Shown here piece after piece: positions 36,275 through 47,459 of a stretch of DNA of 64,000 nucleotides (position 1 is its first letter; the number at the start of each line of letters is the position of its first letter). Position numbers and translations under genes: made by a program. A model generated the notes under the pieces. That model made no database searches. It was not told where the DNA came from and saw only the letters and a program-made list of their open reading frames with translations. Origin of the DNA: Capsaspora owczarzaki ATCC 30864 (Eukaryota; Opisthokonta; Filasterea); NCBI RefSeq assembly GCF_000151315.2, contig NW_011887297.1:282469-346468 (forward strand), read 5' to 3'.

Positions 36275-37330
36275 ATGACCAGTCGCAAGTACTTTACGGA
36301 CACGCTCTTGTAATGCTCTTGATCCAACCCAATCATGATGAACACGGTGACATGTTTGTTCTCATCATCACAGACGTTGTTGACATTGACAGGTTTGTTG
36401 CCAATGCACGAGTGGTTTCGCTCAGCCGCCGAGCTCCAGCTGCATCTACCACTCAAGCGGCTGCATCTGCCGCATCATCATCCTCACCAGGCCTTGATCT
36501 CGTCCTGGATGAGACCATCATGCACCCACAGGGCGGTGAGTGTTGTGCTCAAGCAAAGCTCAAGCTCGTCATTGCTGGTGATCTTCCAAGTTGAAACACT
36601 GACCTTCCCTCCACTACACACTGCCATGGGCAAATCAACAGGTGGACAGCCGTCGGACGTCGGATTCATTCAGTGGGATGCACAGCCCGAGCGGCGATTC
36701 ACGGTCGTCGATGTCCGCGCTGACAAGGGCGCCGCTGCTGTCGTTCACCATTACGGCTCGTTTGGATCGCAGGATTTGGACGACGCGGCCCTGGCGACTG
36801 CCTCGGCGGGAGCGCCAGTGACGATTCACGTAGACGAAAGCAAGCGTCGACTGCATGCGCGGTTACACTCTGCAGGGCACTTGCTCGACTCGGCAGTGCG
36901 CAATCTTGGCCACACGGGGCTGGTCCCGTCCAAGGGGTATCACTTCCCCGACGGCCCGAATGTGGAATACCTCGGCGAGCTCGAGCAGACTGTGCGCGAT
37001 GGCCTGCCTGCTGCGCTCAACATTGAGCTGCAGCGTTTGATTGCGACTGGCGGAGATGTTCAAGTCAAATACGTTCCGACATCCACGCTCGAAGGCGGCG
37101 GCTCTGGTCATTCGCTTGCCGCACCGTCCGCAGTGCCGGCTCAAGAAACCTCAGAGCCATTGAGATACGACTCGCCCGACGCCGTCCGAATGGTCAACAT
37201 TGGGGGTGTCGAGTGTCCGTGCGGCGGAACTCATGTCAAGTCGATTGGCGACTTGCAAAACGTCAAGGTGACCAAGGTCAAGCGAGCCAAGGGTACACTG
37301 AAGGTGTACTATGAGGTTTCGCCCATGTGA
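36275..37330 (+). CDS. AlaX-type alanyl-tRNA editing (Ala-tRNA deacylase) protein
   Basis: Exons 36275-36309, 36393-36535 and 36642-37330 give 288 residues. It belongs to the AlaRS editing-domain superfamily, which hydrolyses mischarged Ser- or Gly-tRNA(Ala) in trans. Exons 1-2 supply the N-terminal barrel (MTSRKYFTDTLLFVANARVV, then DETIMHPQGGGQPSDVG, the family HPxGGGQPxDxG). Exon 3 supplies the zinc site: HSAGH (H-x3-H, about residue 132) and CGGTHV (C-x3-H, about residue 255). There is no aminoacylation domain, so it is a free-standing editor. Length lies between short AlaX-S and long AlaX-M/L; the animal counterpart is AARSD1-like. A spacer of about 50 residues (Pro/Ser/Gly) separates the two metal-ligand segments. 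The start is the only ATG that gives the conserved YFTDTLL strand. Confidence 0.9.
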
Positions 37331-37554
37331 GAGATGGTTGGGGGCGTTCATTTTGTTCTCAAACCGAAAAAGATACTATGTTGTGCAGCAATCATCCGCT
37401 TCTACTGTACGCTCGTAATTTTTCCCCCAGCGACCGACAACACATGAAGAGAAGACGCGTCTCAATTAAGCACGTTGCACAATCGAATTACACCAACAAC
37501 AGCAGAACACACATTGGAAAAAACTCAAGCAGTTATCAAACCATGCACAGCACA

Positions 37555-37560
37555 AATAAA
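37555..37560 (+). terminator. AATAAA poly(A) signal candidate for AlaX
   Basis: AATAAA lies 225 bases past the AlaX stop and 18 bases before the end of the opposed dipeptidase coding region (37578). If used, cleavage would fall inside the neighbour's last exon, giving overlapping convergent transcripts. This is inferred from position only. Confidence 0.35.
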
Positions 37561-37577
37561 ACATCAGCACAGGACGA

Positions 37578-40267
37578 TTACACTCGCACCGCGCCAGGAA
37601 TGCGGGATGGCAAGTAGTCACGGAGTAATTGAATGGTGCTCTCTCCCATGACAAGGCGAATGTCCTCCTTGGAAATGTTGAGTTTGAGCAGAGCATCGGT
37701 CAATTGGATGAGTTGGGTCGTGTCGAACGGCACAACGACAGAGCCGTCGTAATCCGAACCAAGGGCAACATGCTTGGCGCCAATCAAGTCGATGGCGTAC
37801 TTGATGGACTGAAACATCACAACAAGCAAAAACAAAAAACAAACAAATAAAAACAAAAACAAACAGAAAAAATACAATAACCAAGTTAGGTTGCAATTCC
37901 GAACGTTCCTCTTCACCTCCCCCCAATCCCAATACCCCTCAAGTTCACAGCATACCAACGCAATCTCGTTGACGGTCTGGCCACAGGTGCAGTGCTCAAA
38001 GTAGGCAATGCCAACAACACCGCCGGTTTTGGCGATTGCGCGAAGTTGGTCGTCGCTGAGGGTGCGCGAAGTGTTGCAAAAGCCTTGGACACCGCCGTGA
38101 GTGACAACGACAGGGCGCGTGGCCATGGCCAGGACGTCGCTAATGACCGCTTGGGATGCGTGAGCAAGATCGACAAAAATGCCGAGCTCTTCCATGCGAC
38201 GGATGCACTTTTTGCCAAACTCGGTGAGGCCGTAGCGCTCAACACCGTGAGCAGAGCCAGCAAGCTCGTTGTCAAAGAAATGCGAGGGACCAATGACGCG
38301 GAAGCCGTACTCGTACAGCCGATCAACGTTGCTAAAGTCGCCATCCAGCGCGTGCGCGCCTTCAATGCCAAGGAAGCCACCAACCATCTTTTGGTTGTCG
38401 CGGCGCTTTTCGAGGAGCTCGACAACATCCTCGCGGTACTTGATCACACGCAGCGCACCGTTTGACTTGCTTGCCAAGTCATGAAGGCGAGCGGCCTGCA
38501 GCTGCGCACGAGCAGCCAGGCTGGTCAGCGCAGCAAACGGCCACTGCTGGCAAAACGCGACCAGGGAGATGGCGTCCGTGTGGTTTGTGTTGGAATCAAA
38601 GGACATGAAGAGGGGAACCTGCGATGACAAAGAGAAAGGCAAGTTGAGTTCGGAGCGATCATTTTCAGAAAGTGGATTTGGGTGGTGAGACGAGGCGAAA
38701 TTAGCAGTGTTCGTCCCACAGCATTGGCCATTGCCTTTCGCAATATCAACCCGCATTGTGGCAGCATGTTCAGCTCACAAGGGGTCGTGCGCCGAGCCGA
38801 GCGCTGTTGCGAGATGCGGAGCTTTCTTTTGGCGTGTGCCTCCAGGTTTTTCGTCTTTTAAACTCCCCTCGTCCCATACATCGACCGCATAATTGGAATC
38901 CAATTAGTGCAAGCTGATCTGTGCGGATCGATGACGCCGGGGCTGATTTAGCATCACAAGGTCAAAAAAGATGACGCGGAGCGGAGCTTTTAAAAGATGG
39001 AGGAAGAAAAGAAAGACAGCTGGTTCCCTTCGTGAAGGAGCCTGCAGACGGCTCGATCTGAGACGCAAAAAAGGACGTCAACAAGAAAGAAAGAAGAAAA
39101 GCACACGCCAAGGGTGTCGTTCGCTTGCGCCGTTGTCCCAAAGACCTCGAATCAAAGCCAAAATCATAAAACAAAAAACCAATAAAAAAAAATAAGCCCC
39201 GCACACAAAACCGTACCTTCGTCACACTGCCAAAGCCCTGGACGGCGACGTTGCCCTCGATGAGACGGGGAAGGTCGACGTGGCCAATGTCCGAGCGCTC
39301 GAGCAAGTTGCGGTGCGTCCACATGAGCGAGTCGGCGTGCCAATCCGCAATGAGGAGCGATTGATGCAGGGATTTCGCCTCGGGGTGGAGCGTCACCGTG
39401 GGCGCGGGCGGGTAGATCTTGTTCAGCATGGACTCGCCAATGCCAGGCAGCATCTACGCAAAGAAAGGAAGGAGAGCGGTGCAAGCGAGAGCGAGGGAAG
39501 GTGAGTGTCGCAAGAACGCGTGTGTGCCAGAGGATGCGACTGGATGCACTGTTTGGTCCCTCTCTTTTCCCCGCCTTGCCCGCTCTTTCGCGCGTCTCGA
39601 TGGGACGTCGGATGAGATTGGCATCTGAAGTTGGAAGTGGCTGGCGATGGGGATGTGGGGATGTGGGGCGGTGGGAGCGACGGCAACAGGAGGATGCCCT
39701 TACTTGAATCGCCATGCCGTAAACAACAGCAACGACGAGCGGCGTCGCAAGTGCAGCCCTGCGCATCTTGGGCGGCAGCTCCTTGCACAGCACAAACTTG
39801 CAGATCTGCGGAAAACGACGAGACCGAGGCAAAGGAGCAGCGACGACGACGACGACGACGACGTAAAACAGTGAGTTGAAGCCGAAGAAAAACAATACAA
39901 AATACAGGCGAGTTTTTGGTGGGTTTTAAGATCACAAAAAGCGCACAGATCAAGATCAAAAAACCATCACAAAAGTCACAAAAGTCACAGCGACAAAGCC
40001 AAGGGCAGCAATCTCAACTTCTCTCAACCAATGCCAACAGTCAGTCTCGAAACGACTTTTGACAAAGTTCAGAAAAGCAAAGAAGTGGAGCTTTTTTTTT
40101 TTTTTTTTTCTTTCCGTCTTCCCCCGCTTCTATCTTTGATGCTTTTCGTTTACCAGAGCAATGACCGCAGTCAGAACAAAGCCGAGCACAACCAGGAAGC
40201 CGACCAGCATGGCCAGCAGAAGATACATCTGGTGGAACATGCTCGGATCACGCAAATCGACCGTCAT
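37578..40267 (-). CDS. Membrane dipeptidase (peptidase family M19), membrane-anchored
   Basis: Exons 40267-40154, 39805-39704, 39453-39217, 38618-37956 and 37808-37578 give 448 residues. Renal-dipeptidase family: zinc enzyme hydrolysing dipeptides. All metal ligands are visible: H-x-D in IADWHADSL, Glu in FLGIEGAHAL, His in FVDLAHAS and His in PVVVTHGG; LGSDYDGSVVVP is the C-terminal substrate-site motif. Unlike the GPI-anchored animal enzymes there is no hydrophobic C-terminus. Instead residues about 14-38 form an N-terminal transmembrane anchor (MYLLLAMLVGFLVVLGFVLT), and a second hydrophobic segment lies at about 55-72. The catalytic domain begins near residue 95. Topology (ectoenzyme or lumenal) is inferred. 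Introns 2 and 3 separate the anchor from the enzyme core. The start codon is 250 bp from the opposed PMS2 start. Confidence 0.92.
38619..39216 (-). other. Dipeptidase intron 3 (598 bp)
   Basis: This intron splits the catalytic domain between GFGSVTK and VPLFMSF. It is purine-rich on the plus strand (38960-39110) with no conserved coding sequence. The stop-bounded frames inside it do not resemble any family I know. Confidence 0.6.
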
Positions 40268-40517
40268 GATTGAAGATCGCGTGGAACAAAAAACAATACA
40301 AAATCGACTGGCTCAGATTGAACAAGAATGGACAAAAGTGTAAAAATTCAGCATCAAGTGATCAGGTGCACCATGACTCACACTCATGAAGTTCAAGTCA
40401 TGCCAAACAACAAACACACATAAAAAAACTTCAATCGAAAATCAAAGAAAGAGGACCAGTTTTCGTTTTTGGTTTTTGGCGGGAAAAACAAAAAAGCCGA
40501 CTTTGAAAACACTGGTC
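40268..40517. promoter_or_regulatory. 250-bp bidirectional promoter, dipeptidase (-) / PMS2 (+)
   Basis: Opposed starts are 250 bp apart (118 bp if PMS2 begins at the in-frame ATG 40386). The gap is A-rich, with one GGCTCAGATT at about 40306-40315. No TATA-like site stands out. Confidence 0.5.
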
Positions 40518-43500
40518 ATGCTCACGGGCAATCCAGTTGCTCGTGCTGCTGCACCGACAAGTCCAACCCAAGCACAACAGTCACTACTCCACTCGACATC
40601 CATGCATGAGAGCGGAGGGCAAGGAGAGCCGGCCGATGACGGTGCTGCAACTCTTGCAAGTGCTGGGTTTCCCGCCATCTCGACCGGCGAGTCGTCGGCA
40701 GCACCGTTGCCCACTGCCTTTCTGGCCCAGTTTGCGCATTCGTCCCAATCGCAGCCACGAAGCAGTGGGCAGACTGCGTCGTCGTCGTCCCAAGCGTTCT
40801 CGCAAGCGGGCTTGTTGCACTCGTCCGACACCACTGCCGCCGCCAGCCAGGCTCCAAGCAATCCCAGCTTGTCCATGGCATCTTCTTCAGACAATGTTCC
40901 AGACGATTTCCCTCTCGCATCGTCGCCCGTCTCGTCCAACAGTAAATCCTCCCACCAAAGTAGCGGCAGCGGATCCATCAAGCCAATTGACGCGCGCTCC
41001 GTCCATCGGATTTGCTCTGGCCAAGTCATCTTGTCGCTTGCAACTGCAGTGAAAGAGCTGGTGGAGAACAGCATTGATGCGGGTGCAACCGCCATTGGTA
41101 AGCGGAAATTGCGGAAAAAAGCTCGGTGAGGTTTGGCAAACAAGATCAACTCATTTTTTTTCTCTTGTTGCAAATCCTCCTCAACGCCTTGTAGAAATCC
41201 GCCTGCGCGAACACGGGGCCGAGCTGATTGAGGTCATTGACAATGGGTCTGGTATCGAGCCGCACAATTTCCAAGCTCTCAGTATGGATGCAACGCTGAA
41301 TTTTCGCGAACAGTTTCAAAGTTTTTTTGTTGCAACACTGACTCACTCTTCCTCACACCCACTCCCCAAACACACAAGCGCTCAAATACCACACGTCAAA
41401 GCTCGCCGATTTTTCCGATCTGACACGGCTGGAAACGTTTGGGTTCCGAGGCGAGGCGTTGAGCTCGCTGTGCGCGCTGGCCGAGGTTTCCGTCACGACT
41501 TGTTCCGCAGCACATGCAGTTGGAACGCGCCTCGAGTTTGACACAGAGGGCCTCATTACAACCAAGTCACCATGTCCCCGGGAGCAGGGCACCACCATTT
41601 CGGTTCGCAATATTTTCGCCAGCCTGCCAGTCCGCTATCGCGAGCTCATGAAAAATCTCAAGCGAGAGTACGGCAAGTTGATTGCCATGCTCCAAGCGTA
41701 CTGCATTGTGGCCACCGGCGTGCGGATTTCATGTAGCAATCAAATTGGCAAAACGTAAGCGAGCAGCCATCGGAGTTGTTTTCGTTTTTTTTTCGTGGTT
41801 TTTTTTGCTTCCTCGCTCGATTGCATCGCGATGGCACTCACCGTTGTTGATACGTGCAGTCCGCGTTCGATGGTATTTGCTTCACCTGGCGCCGAAACAA
41901 TGAAGGACAACGTTACCGCTATCTTTGGCATCAAGCAAACGCAGCAATTGATGCCGTTTGTTCAACTATCCTCGAGCGAACTAACTGCGGCATTGGCTAC
42001 GACCGATGCCGGTAGTAGTCAAGTCATCTTTCCGACATTCAAGTACGATCGAGTGGCATAATTTTGCCGTGACCATTGCTCTCAACCAACTCATCGATTT
42101 TTTATTTTTTATTTGTACACCAGAATCACAGGTCTGATTTCCAAGCCAATGGCTGGCTGCGGGCGGAGTAGCACCGATCGCCAATGCTTTTATGTCAATG
42201 GTCGACCCTGTGATATGCCCAAAGTAGGAACCATTTACTGTAGAAATGTTCTGGCTGTGTGTTTGCGCACTCACAATTGGGTTGTCTTTGCTTTTTTTTT
42301 TGTCGTTGGCAGCTTTCAAAGGTCGCAAACGAAATCTACCATTCTTTTATCGCAGGCTCGTTTCCTGCGTTGTTTTTGAACCTTGCCTTGCCATCAGGTA
42401 ACTTCTTCGCTGAAAAAAACAAAACAAAACCCCCAAACCTGGCGCGTCAACGAATTGCTCACTCGCTTGTGTTGCGATTCTCACACACAGCGGCTATCGA
42501 CGTCAATGTGACACCAGACAAGCGCACCATTCTCTTGCACGACGAGAAGGAGCTCGTCCTTGCCTTCAAGACTTGCCTCAGCGCCATGTACGAACCGACG
42601 CGATCGACGTTTGCGTTGCACACATTGCTGCGAAGCACGGCAGAGCCGACCGAAGCCGGCTCTCTCAACAAAAGCGCATCCAATCACAGCGATGGGGTGG
42701 CGCAAAAGCCCCACACCACGCCGGCTGCACCTCGCGCCACCGCCTCTGCAGCCAAACCAACTCACCAGAGCTCATTTGCGCGGGTGGACGTCGCTCATCC
42801 CACCATCTCGCGTTCATCGTCCTTGGCACCGCCAGCAGTGACGAAAACACCCACGCTCATCAACCATCGCACCGTCTCTGGTTTGAGCATGTCGCAGTTG
42901 TCGGCCAGGCTGTCGACAGAGCCAGTCTTGCTGGGCCGCCGGTCCACCTTTAGCAATTCCTCGGCTTCTCTGGTGCCACCCACCCGTCCACTATCTTCCT
43001 TTTCGGCACGGCACGCCTCCATCGGCCAGCCCGCTGCCAGACCGATCGAGCCGTCAGGTCCGGGATTGGGCGTTGGCTCCAACCCGCTTCTGGTTGGTGG
43101 GCTCGACCCAATCTCGCTTCTCCGAAGCCACCTGACAAACGTCGCTTCAAACGCATCTGCGGGCGTTCCTGTGACGAAAAAGCCGCGCCTGATGCAAGAT
43201 GAGCAAGAGCAACAACAAGAGGAAGAAGAGCCAGGGGATGCAGATCTTGATGATTTTGCCGATCGTCCTGCCGCAACAGGTGCCTCTCGCCTGCAAATGA
43301 TCGAAAACCTGACCAGTCATGACAGCGGTGAAGAGAACGACCCAGAGTCACTTCGACGCCGATTGCGCCTCGTGCCAGATGCCAAGCCAGCCAAACCCGT
43401 TGAACTTGACCAGTACCTTGAAAAGGTCCCCTCGGAAAACACGAGCGCCAGCAGCATCAAGAGCGTTGCGCATTTGGAGGTTGCCTTCCAGCTCGCTTCG

Positions 43501-44676
43501 ATTGCTCCACGCCGCTTGTTTGTGCAGCAGCAACAAGCGAAAGCCGAGGCCGCGCTTGCCAGAGCAGCCCCTGTTCGTTCGACCGCTGCTGCTGCTGCCG
43601 CTGCTGCTGCTGTGGACGGAACTGTTGATTCTGAATCTGCCGTTGATGCCAAAGTCAGTGAGGAAGGCGCGGGGGACAACAGCCCTCGCAAATTCCGAAC
43701 CAAGATTTCGCCTCAAAGCGAGCAGGCTGCGGTGGCCGAGCTGGCGCGATCCATCTTCAAGACCGACTTTGCCAAAATGAAAGTGTTGGGCCAATTCAAC
43801 CGCGGCTTTATCATTGCCAAGCTGGACAAGGATTTGTTTCTCGTCGACCAGCATGCCACCGACGAAAAGTACAATTATGAAAAGCTCCAGGAGAGTGTGC
43901 GATTGCAATCACAGCCGCTGATTCGGTAAACGTCAGAGAGACGAGAGGCACATGATGGTTGCAAACTGTAAAATCGACTCACCAATCACCACAAACCACC
44001 ACAAACCACCACAACCTGTCGCGCATTGATCCTTCTTGTTTGCACACACCTGCTTAGACCGATGCCTCTCCAACTCACGGCCGCCAATGAAGTCGTGCTG
44101 ATGGACAATATCGACATATTCCGCATGAATGGGTTTGATTTTGTGGTTGACGAAAGTGCCCCCGCGACTGAACGTGTCCGTCTCTCGGCCATGCCGTTCA
44201 GCAAAAAGACAACGTTTGGCCCTTCCGATGTGGACGAGCTGTTGTATCGCCTGAGCGACTCGCCTGGAGTGATGTGCCGGCCATCTCGAGTTGCATCAAT
44301 GCTGGCTTCTCGAGCGTGCCGCAAATCGGTCATGATTGGCGACCCGCTCAGCACGTCGCAAATGTACCGGCTCCTACGCCACATGGGCCAGATCGAGCAA
44401 CCCTGGAACTGTCCTCACGGGCGGCCGACGATGCGGCACTTGTTGGATTTGTCCATGATTTCATTCGGATCGACGCAGCAGCCTGGCCCAGCAGAGCCGC
44501 CATCTCCGGGTCATGCTTTGAGAATATCGCCCATCATTCTTGATGAAGAGCATGGTGGATTGTCCGAGGCGACGGCACAACCTGAACCAATGGCTTGCGA
44601 CCATGAAAGCGAGCACGACGAGTCCCACGGGATTGATGGACACGCGTGCGACCATCACGACGCAATGTTGGATTGA
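40518..44676 (+). CDS. PMS2: PMS2-type MutL homologue, mismatch-repair endonuclease subunit
   Basis: Eight exons (40518-41097, 41195-41281, 41379-41754, 41860-42042, 42124-42223, 42313-42397, 42491-43925, 44058-44676) give 1,154 residues (human 862). GHKL ATPase motifs: [18 protein letters not shown] and [12 protein letters not shown]. The MutL transducer part follows with [18 protein letters not shown] and [13 protein letters not shown]. About 350 residues of low-complexity linker lead to the C-terminal dimerisation/endonuclease domain. This has the nuclease motif [12 protein letters not shown] (DQHA-x2-E-x4-E), [17 protein letters not shown] and [10 protein letters not shown], all diagnostic of PMS2/Pms1 rather than MLH1. 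It would nick DNA in the MutL-alpha complex. Odd features: about 155 Ser/Ala/Gln-rich residues before the conserved [18 protein letters not shown], and a His/Asp/Glu-rich tail of about 60 residues after [11 protein letters not shown]. An earlier in-frame ATG (40386) would add 44 basic residues; 40518 is preferred. Confidence 0.94.
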
Positions 44677-44763
44677 CGAGGATTGTGACACACGAGAGTA
44701 TTACACACATGGATTGTAATTTTTTAAAATTAATTTGTTGTTTCGCTCGTACACTGACACGAG

Positions 44764-44769
44764 TTTATT
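44764..44769 (-). terminator. Minus-strand AATAAA poly(A) signal for lysyl-tRNA synthetase
   Basis: TTTATT on the plus strand, 29 bases past the LysRS stop, in the 121-bp convergent gap shared with PMS2. This is the tightest tail-to-tail gap in the window. Confidence 0.45.
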
Positions 44770-44797
44770 TCAATCGATTTCGCGGTGGGACGAGTGG

Positions 44798-47204
44798 TCA
44801 TTCGCTCGCTCCAACTTCACTAGTAGGCCCAGCCGTCGCGGAATTGGAGGGTGCAGAGTCTCCAGACAGGGGTCGCAGCATTGGGAACGGAATGACCTCA
44901 CGAATATTCGCCGAGTCGGTCAAAAGCATGACAAGTCGATCCAATCCCATGCCCCAGCCGACTGTGGGAGGCAAACCGTACTCGAGCGCGTCGCAAAAAG
45001 CGCTGTCCATTGGCTGTGCTTCGTCGTCTCCGGCATCCCGCGCCTGTCGATATGAGAGTTTGGGAGGCGAGGTCAAGTCGGTGAATACATGGCCACGCAC
45101 ACAACAACGTCTCCTCCGTTCCACAACTATCTCAGGTTTACCTTGGCTTGCTCGGCAAAGCGAGCGCGCTGTTCGTGAGGGTTGTTCAACTCGGCATACG
45201 CATTGCATATCTCGAATCCATTGACAAACAGCTCGAATCGGAGGCTCAATGCGGGCTGAGACAGAAACAACAAGAAGGAAGAGTCAGCAGGTTGTGAGCA
45301 ACACATGAGACTGAGGTACGATCAGATTCGTCATCTTTTCGAAAAACAGCCCCTCGACACTTTTCATTTGATTGAGAGAAGCAAAACAAGACAGAAAAAA
45401 AAAAAAAACAGAAAAAAAAAGAAAAGAAAACGCTTACATTCTCGGGCGACTCGCGAGCAAGCGGACTCATGGCCTTCGGATGGTAGCAAAGGAAGGTGGG
45501 GTTGATGCACTGCGGCTCGAGGAACAAAGACACCAGCTCATCAATCATCTTGGGGATGGTCGGTGGCTGGGGCAGACCGTGGAACTTGCGCCGTTCAAAC
45601 AGGTTGATCAGATCCTGGGTCGCAGTGGGCGCCGCGAGATCTGGCAGGGGCTCACCGAGAGCCTCTTCAAGCGCAGGCATGATGGAAATGCGCTTGAATG
45701 GCCGCTGGAAGCTGATGGTCTGACCTTGGTAGGAGATGGAAAGAGGATCCGAGCCTTCCTCGCTTTTGGGCGCAACTCGCTGGTGGTGTTGAAAGACACC
45801 AGCCAGCACTTTGTCCGCTTGCTTGGCCTCGTTCAATGTTGACACGAGCAGGGACTCGGTGAAATCAAAGAGGTCGTCAAAGTTGGCGTAGGCTTGGTAC
45901 ATTTCCATGGTGGTGAATTCGGGGTGGTGGTCGGCATCCATGCCTTCGTTGCGAAACTGCTTGCCAATCTCGTACACTCGGTCGATTCCACCAATCACAA
46001 GCTGCTTGAGGTAGAGCTCTGGCGCAATGCGCAGATTCAGTGGGTGACCACTGATTGCTCGCGCCTTTGTAATGAATGGACGGGCGTTCGCTCCGCCAGC
46101 AAGCGCACACAATGACGGCGTCTCTACTTCGATAAAGCCCTGCGCATCCATCATTCGACGGATGGATCGGAAGATGGCGTGGCGAGTTTTCAGCATGCGC
46201 GGAATCAGCTGCGGATTGGCGAGCATGTCGAGCGCTCGCTGCCGTGCTCGGATGTCGGGGTCGGTCAGCTTGAAGGGAATGTCCGGGATGCACGGTGCCA
46301 GCACGCGGGTGCGCACAGACGCCAGGCTGAGCTCGCCCATCTGGGTCAGAAAGGGATATCCGACAACGTGCACAATGTCTCCTCTGTGCAAGCCCGTTCG
46401 AAGCAGCGCAAACTCCTCCGGATCGTGTCTGCGTTCCGTGCAAACAATCTGATGCGGTCAAACAAAAGTGGCATTCACACGGTCAGTGGCTTGATGTTTC
46501 GGATTGGAAACAACGGCACTTCATGCTCAACACCCTCCCCGTCGTCAACAGTACTTCTTCCTCTTCTCAAGCTGGACAATCCAGCTTCCGTATTAAAATC
46601 CGATCGATAACATCACCTGCAGACGGTGCTCGCCGTGGACGAGGTGGTAGAAGAGTGTCTTGGCGCTGCTCCGCTTGGAGTCAATGCGACCGGACAGCGC
46701 GATCATGTCTTCCGGGATCCGCGCGGGGTCTGCTTGCGGCGCCAGTTCGTCTGGCTTCTTGCTGGCGTTCTCGCGGAGGAACTCGGCGATCGTGGTCTGG
46801 CGCGCGGCTGGCCACGGATTGGCAGGGCTGTCGTTGAACGAGGGTGACCTCGACCTCCTCGTGTCCCGATCGCCTCGCTCGGCGGCCGTCTGCCATGTGC
46901 GTGCTGGTGGGTGCAGCGAGTATGCCGACTGTGGCAGTGCCAGCAGCGCAGATCGCGTCGCGGACTCGTGCGCCTCTGCGGCTCCAGCAGCTGATCCGGC
47001 TGCGGTTGCGCTGGCCTGCTTCTTGCTCTGCTGCTGCTGCTGCCTGTGCTGATGAGCGTGCTTCGTGGCAGTATTGTCACTATTGTTATTCTTGCTATTG
47101 CTAGTAGTAGTAGTAGTGGTTGCGAATGTCCGAGCCACGCTGCTGTTGCGCCACGACAATCCGCGAGCGGGCGCAACGACGCTCAGAGCGCTTCGAAGCA
47201 GCAT
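44798..47204 (-). CDS. Class II lysyl-tRNA synthetase, probably mitochondrial
   Basis: Exons 47204-46617, 46448-45438, 45255-45142 and 45043-44798 give 652 residues. The N-terminus [20 protein letters not shown] and RTFAT is Arg/Ser/Ala-rich without acids, like a mitochondrial presequence. A Thr/Asn/Gln/Ala low-complexity linker to about residue 110 follows. The OB-fold anticodon domain starts at [20 protein letters not shown]. Class II motifs: motif 1 near [20 protein letters not shown], motif 2 [20 protein letters not shown] and IGKQFRNEG, motif 3 [20 protein letters not shown]. The enzyme charges tRNA(Lys). [20 protein letters not shown] and [14 protein letters not shown] are LysRS-specific. 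A further in-frame ATG lies upstream (47276). Starting there would bury the presequence behind a Ser-rich leader, so 47204 is chosen. Dual use for a cytosolic form is possible but not shown; no other LysRS is in the window. Confidence 0.9.
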
Positions 47205-47459
47205 TGTTGCCAAGAAAACTGAAGAACTGAGGACTGAGACACTGAGCGAGCTGGAGTAGCATGACTGTGATGACATGACAAGCACGAAGTCTCATCATGA
47301 TGATGGTCGACAGAGTACACTGAATGGTGCTCTGTATAATCTCGTCCAGCAATGCTCTTTTGCTCATCCGTTTCATCTCAGTTTTTTACCTTCTATCATT
47401 TCCTATTTAGCTCTTCTCACTCCTCCTTTTGTTTTCGGTCTCTTTTCCGTCTTACAAAA
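47205..47459. promoter_or_regulatory. 255-bp bidirectional promoter, LysRS (-) / purple acid phosphatase (+)
   Basis: Opposed starts are 255 bp apart. The gap contains a tandem set of TGAG words (47227-47246) and TCTCAG at about 47377-47382, followed by a pyrimidine-rich leader before the AAAAATG start of the phosphatase. Confidence 0.5.

Noticed and set aside
40386-40517. Upstream in-frame ATG for PMS2
   Set aside because: It would add 44 basic, A-rich-encoded residues with 5'-UTR-like composition; kept only as an alternative.
47274-47276. Upstream ATG as the main LysRS start
   Set aside because: It would put a Ser-rich leader before the mitochondrial presequence; noted as an alternative start only.
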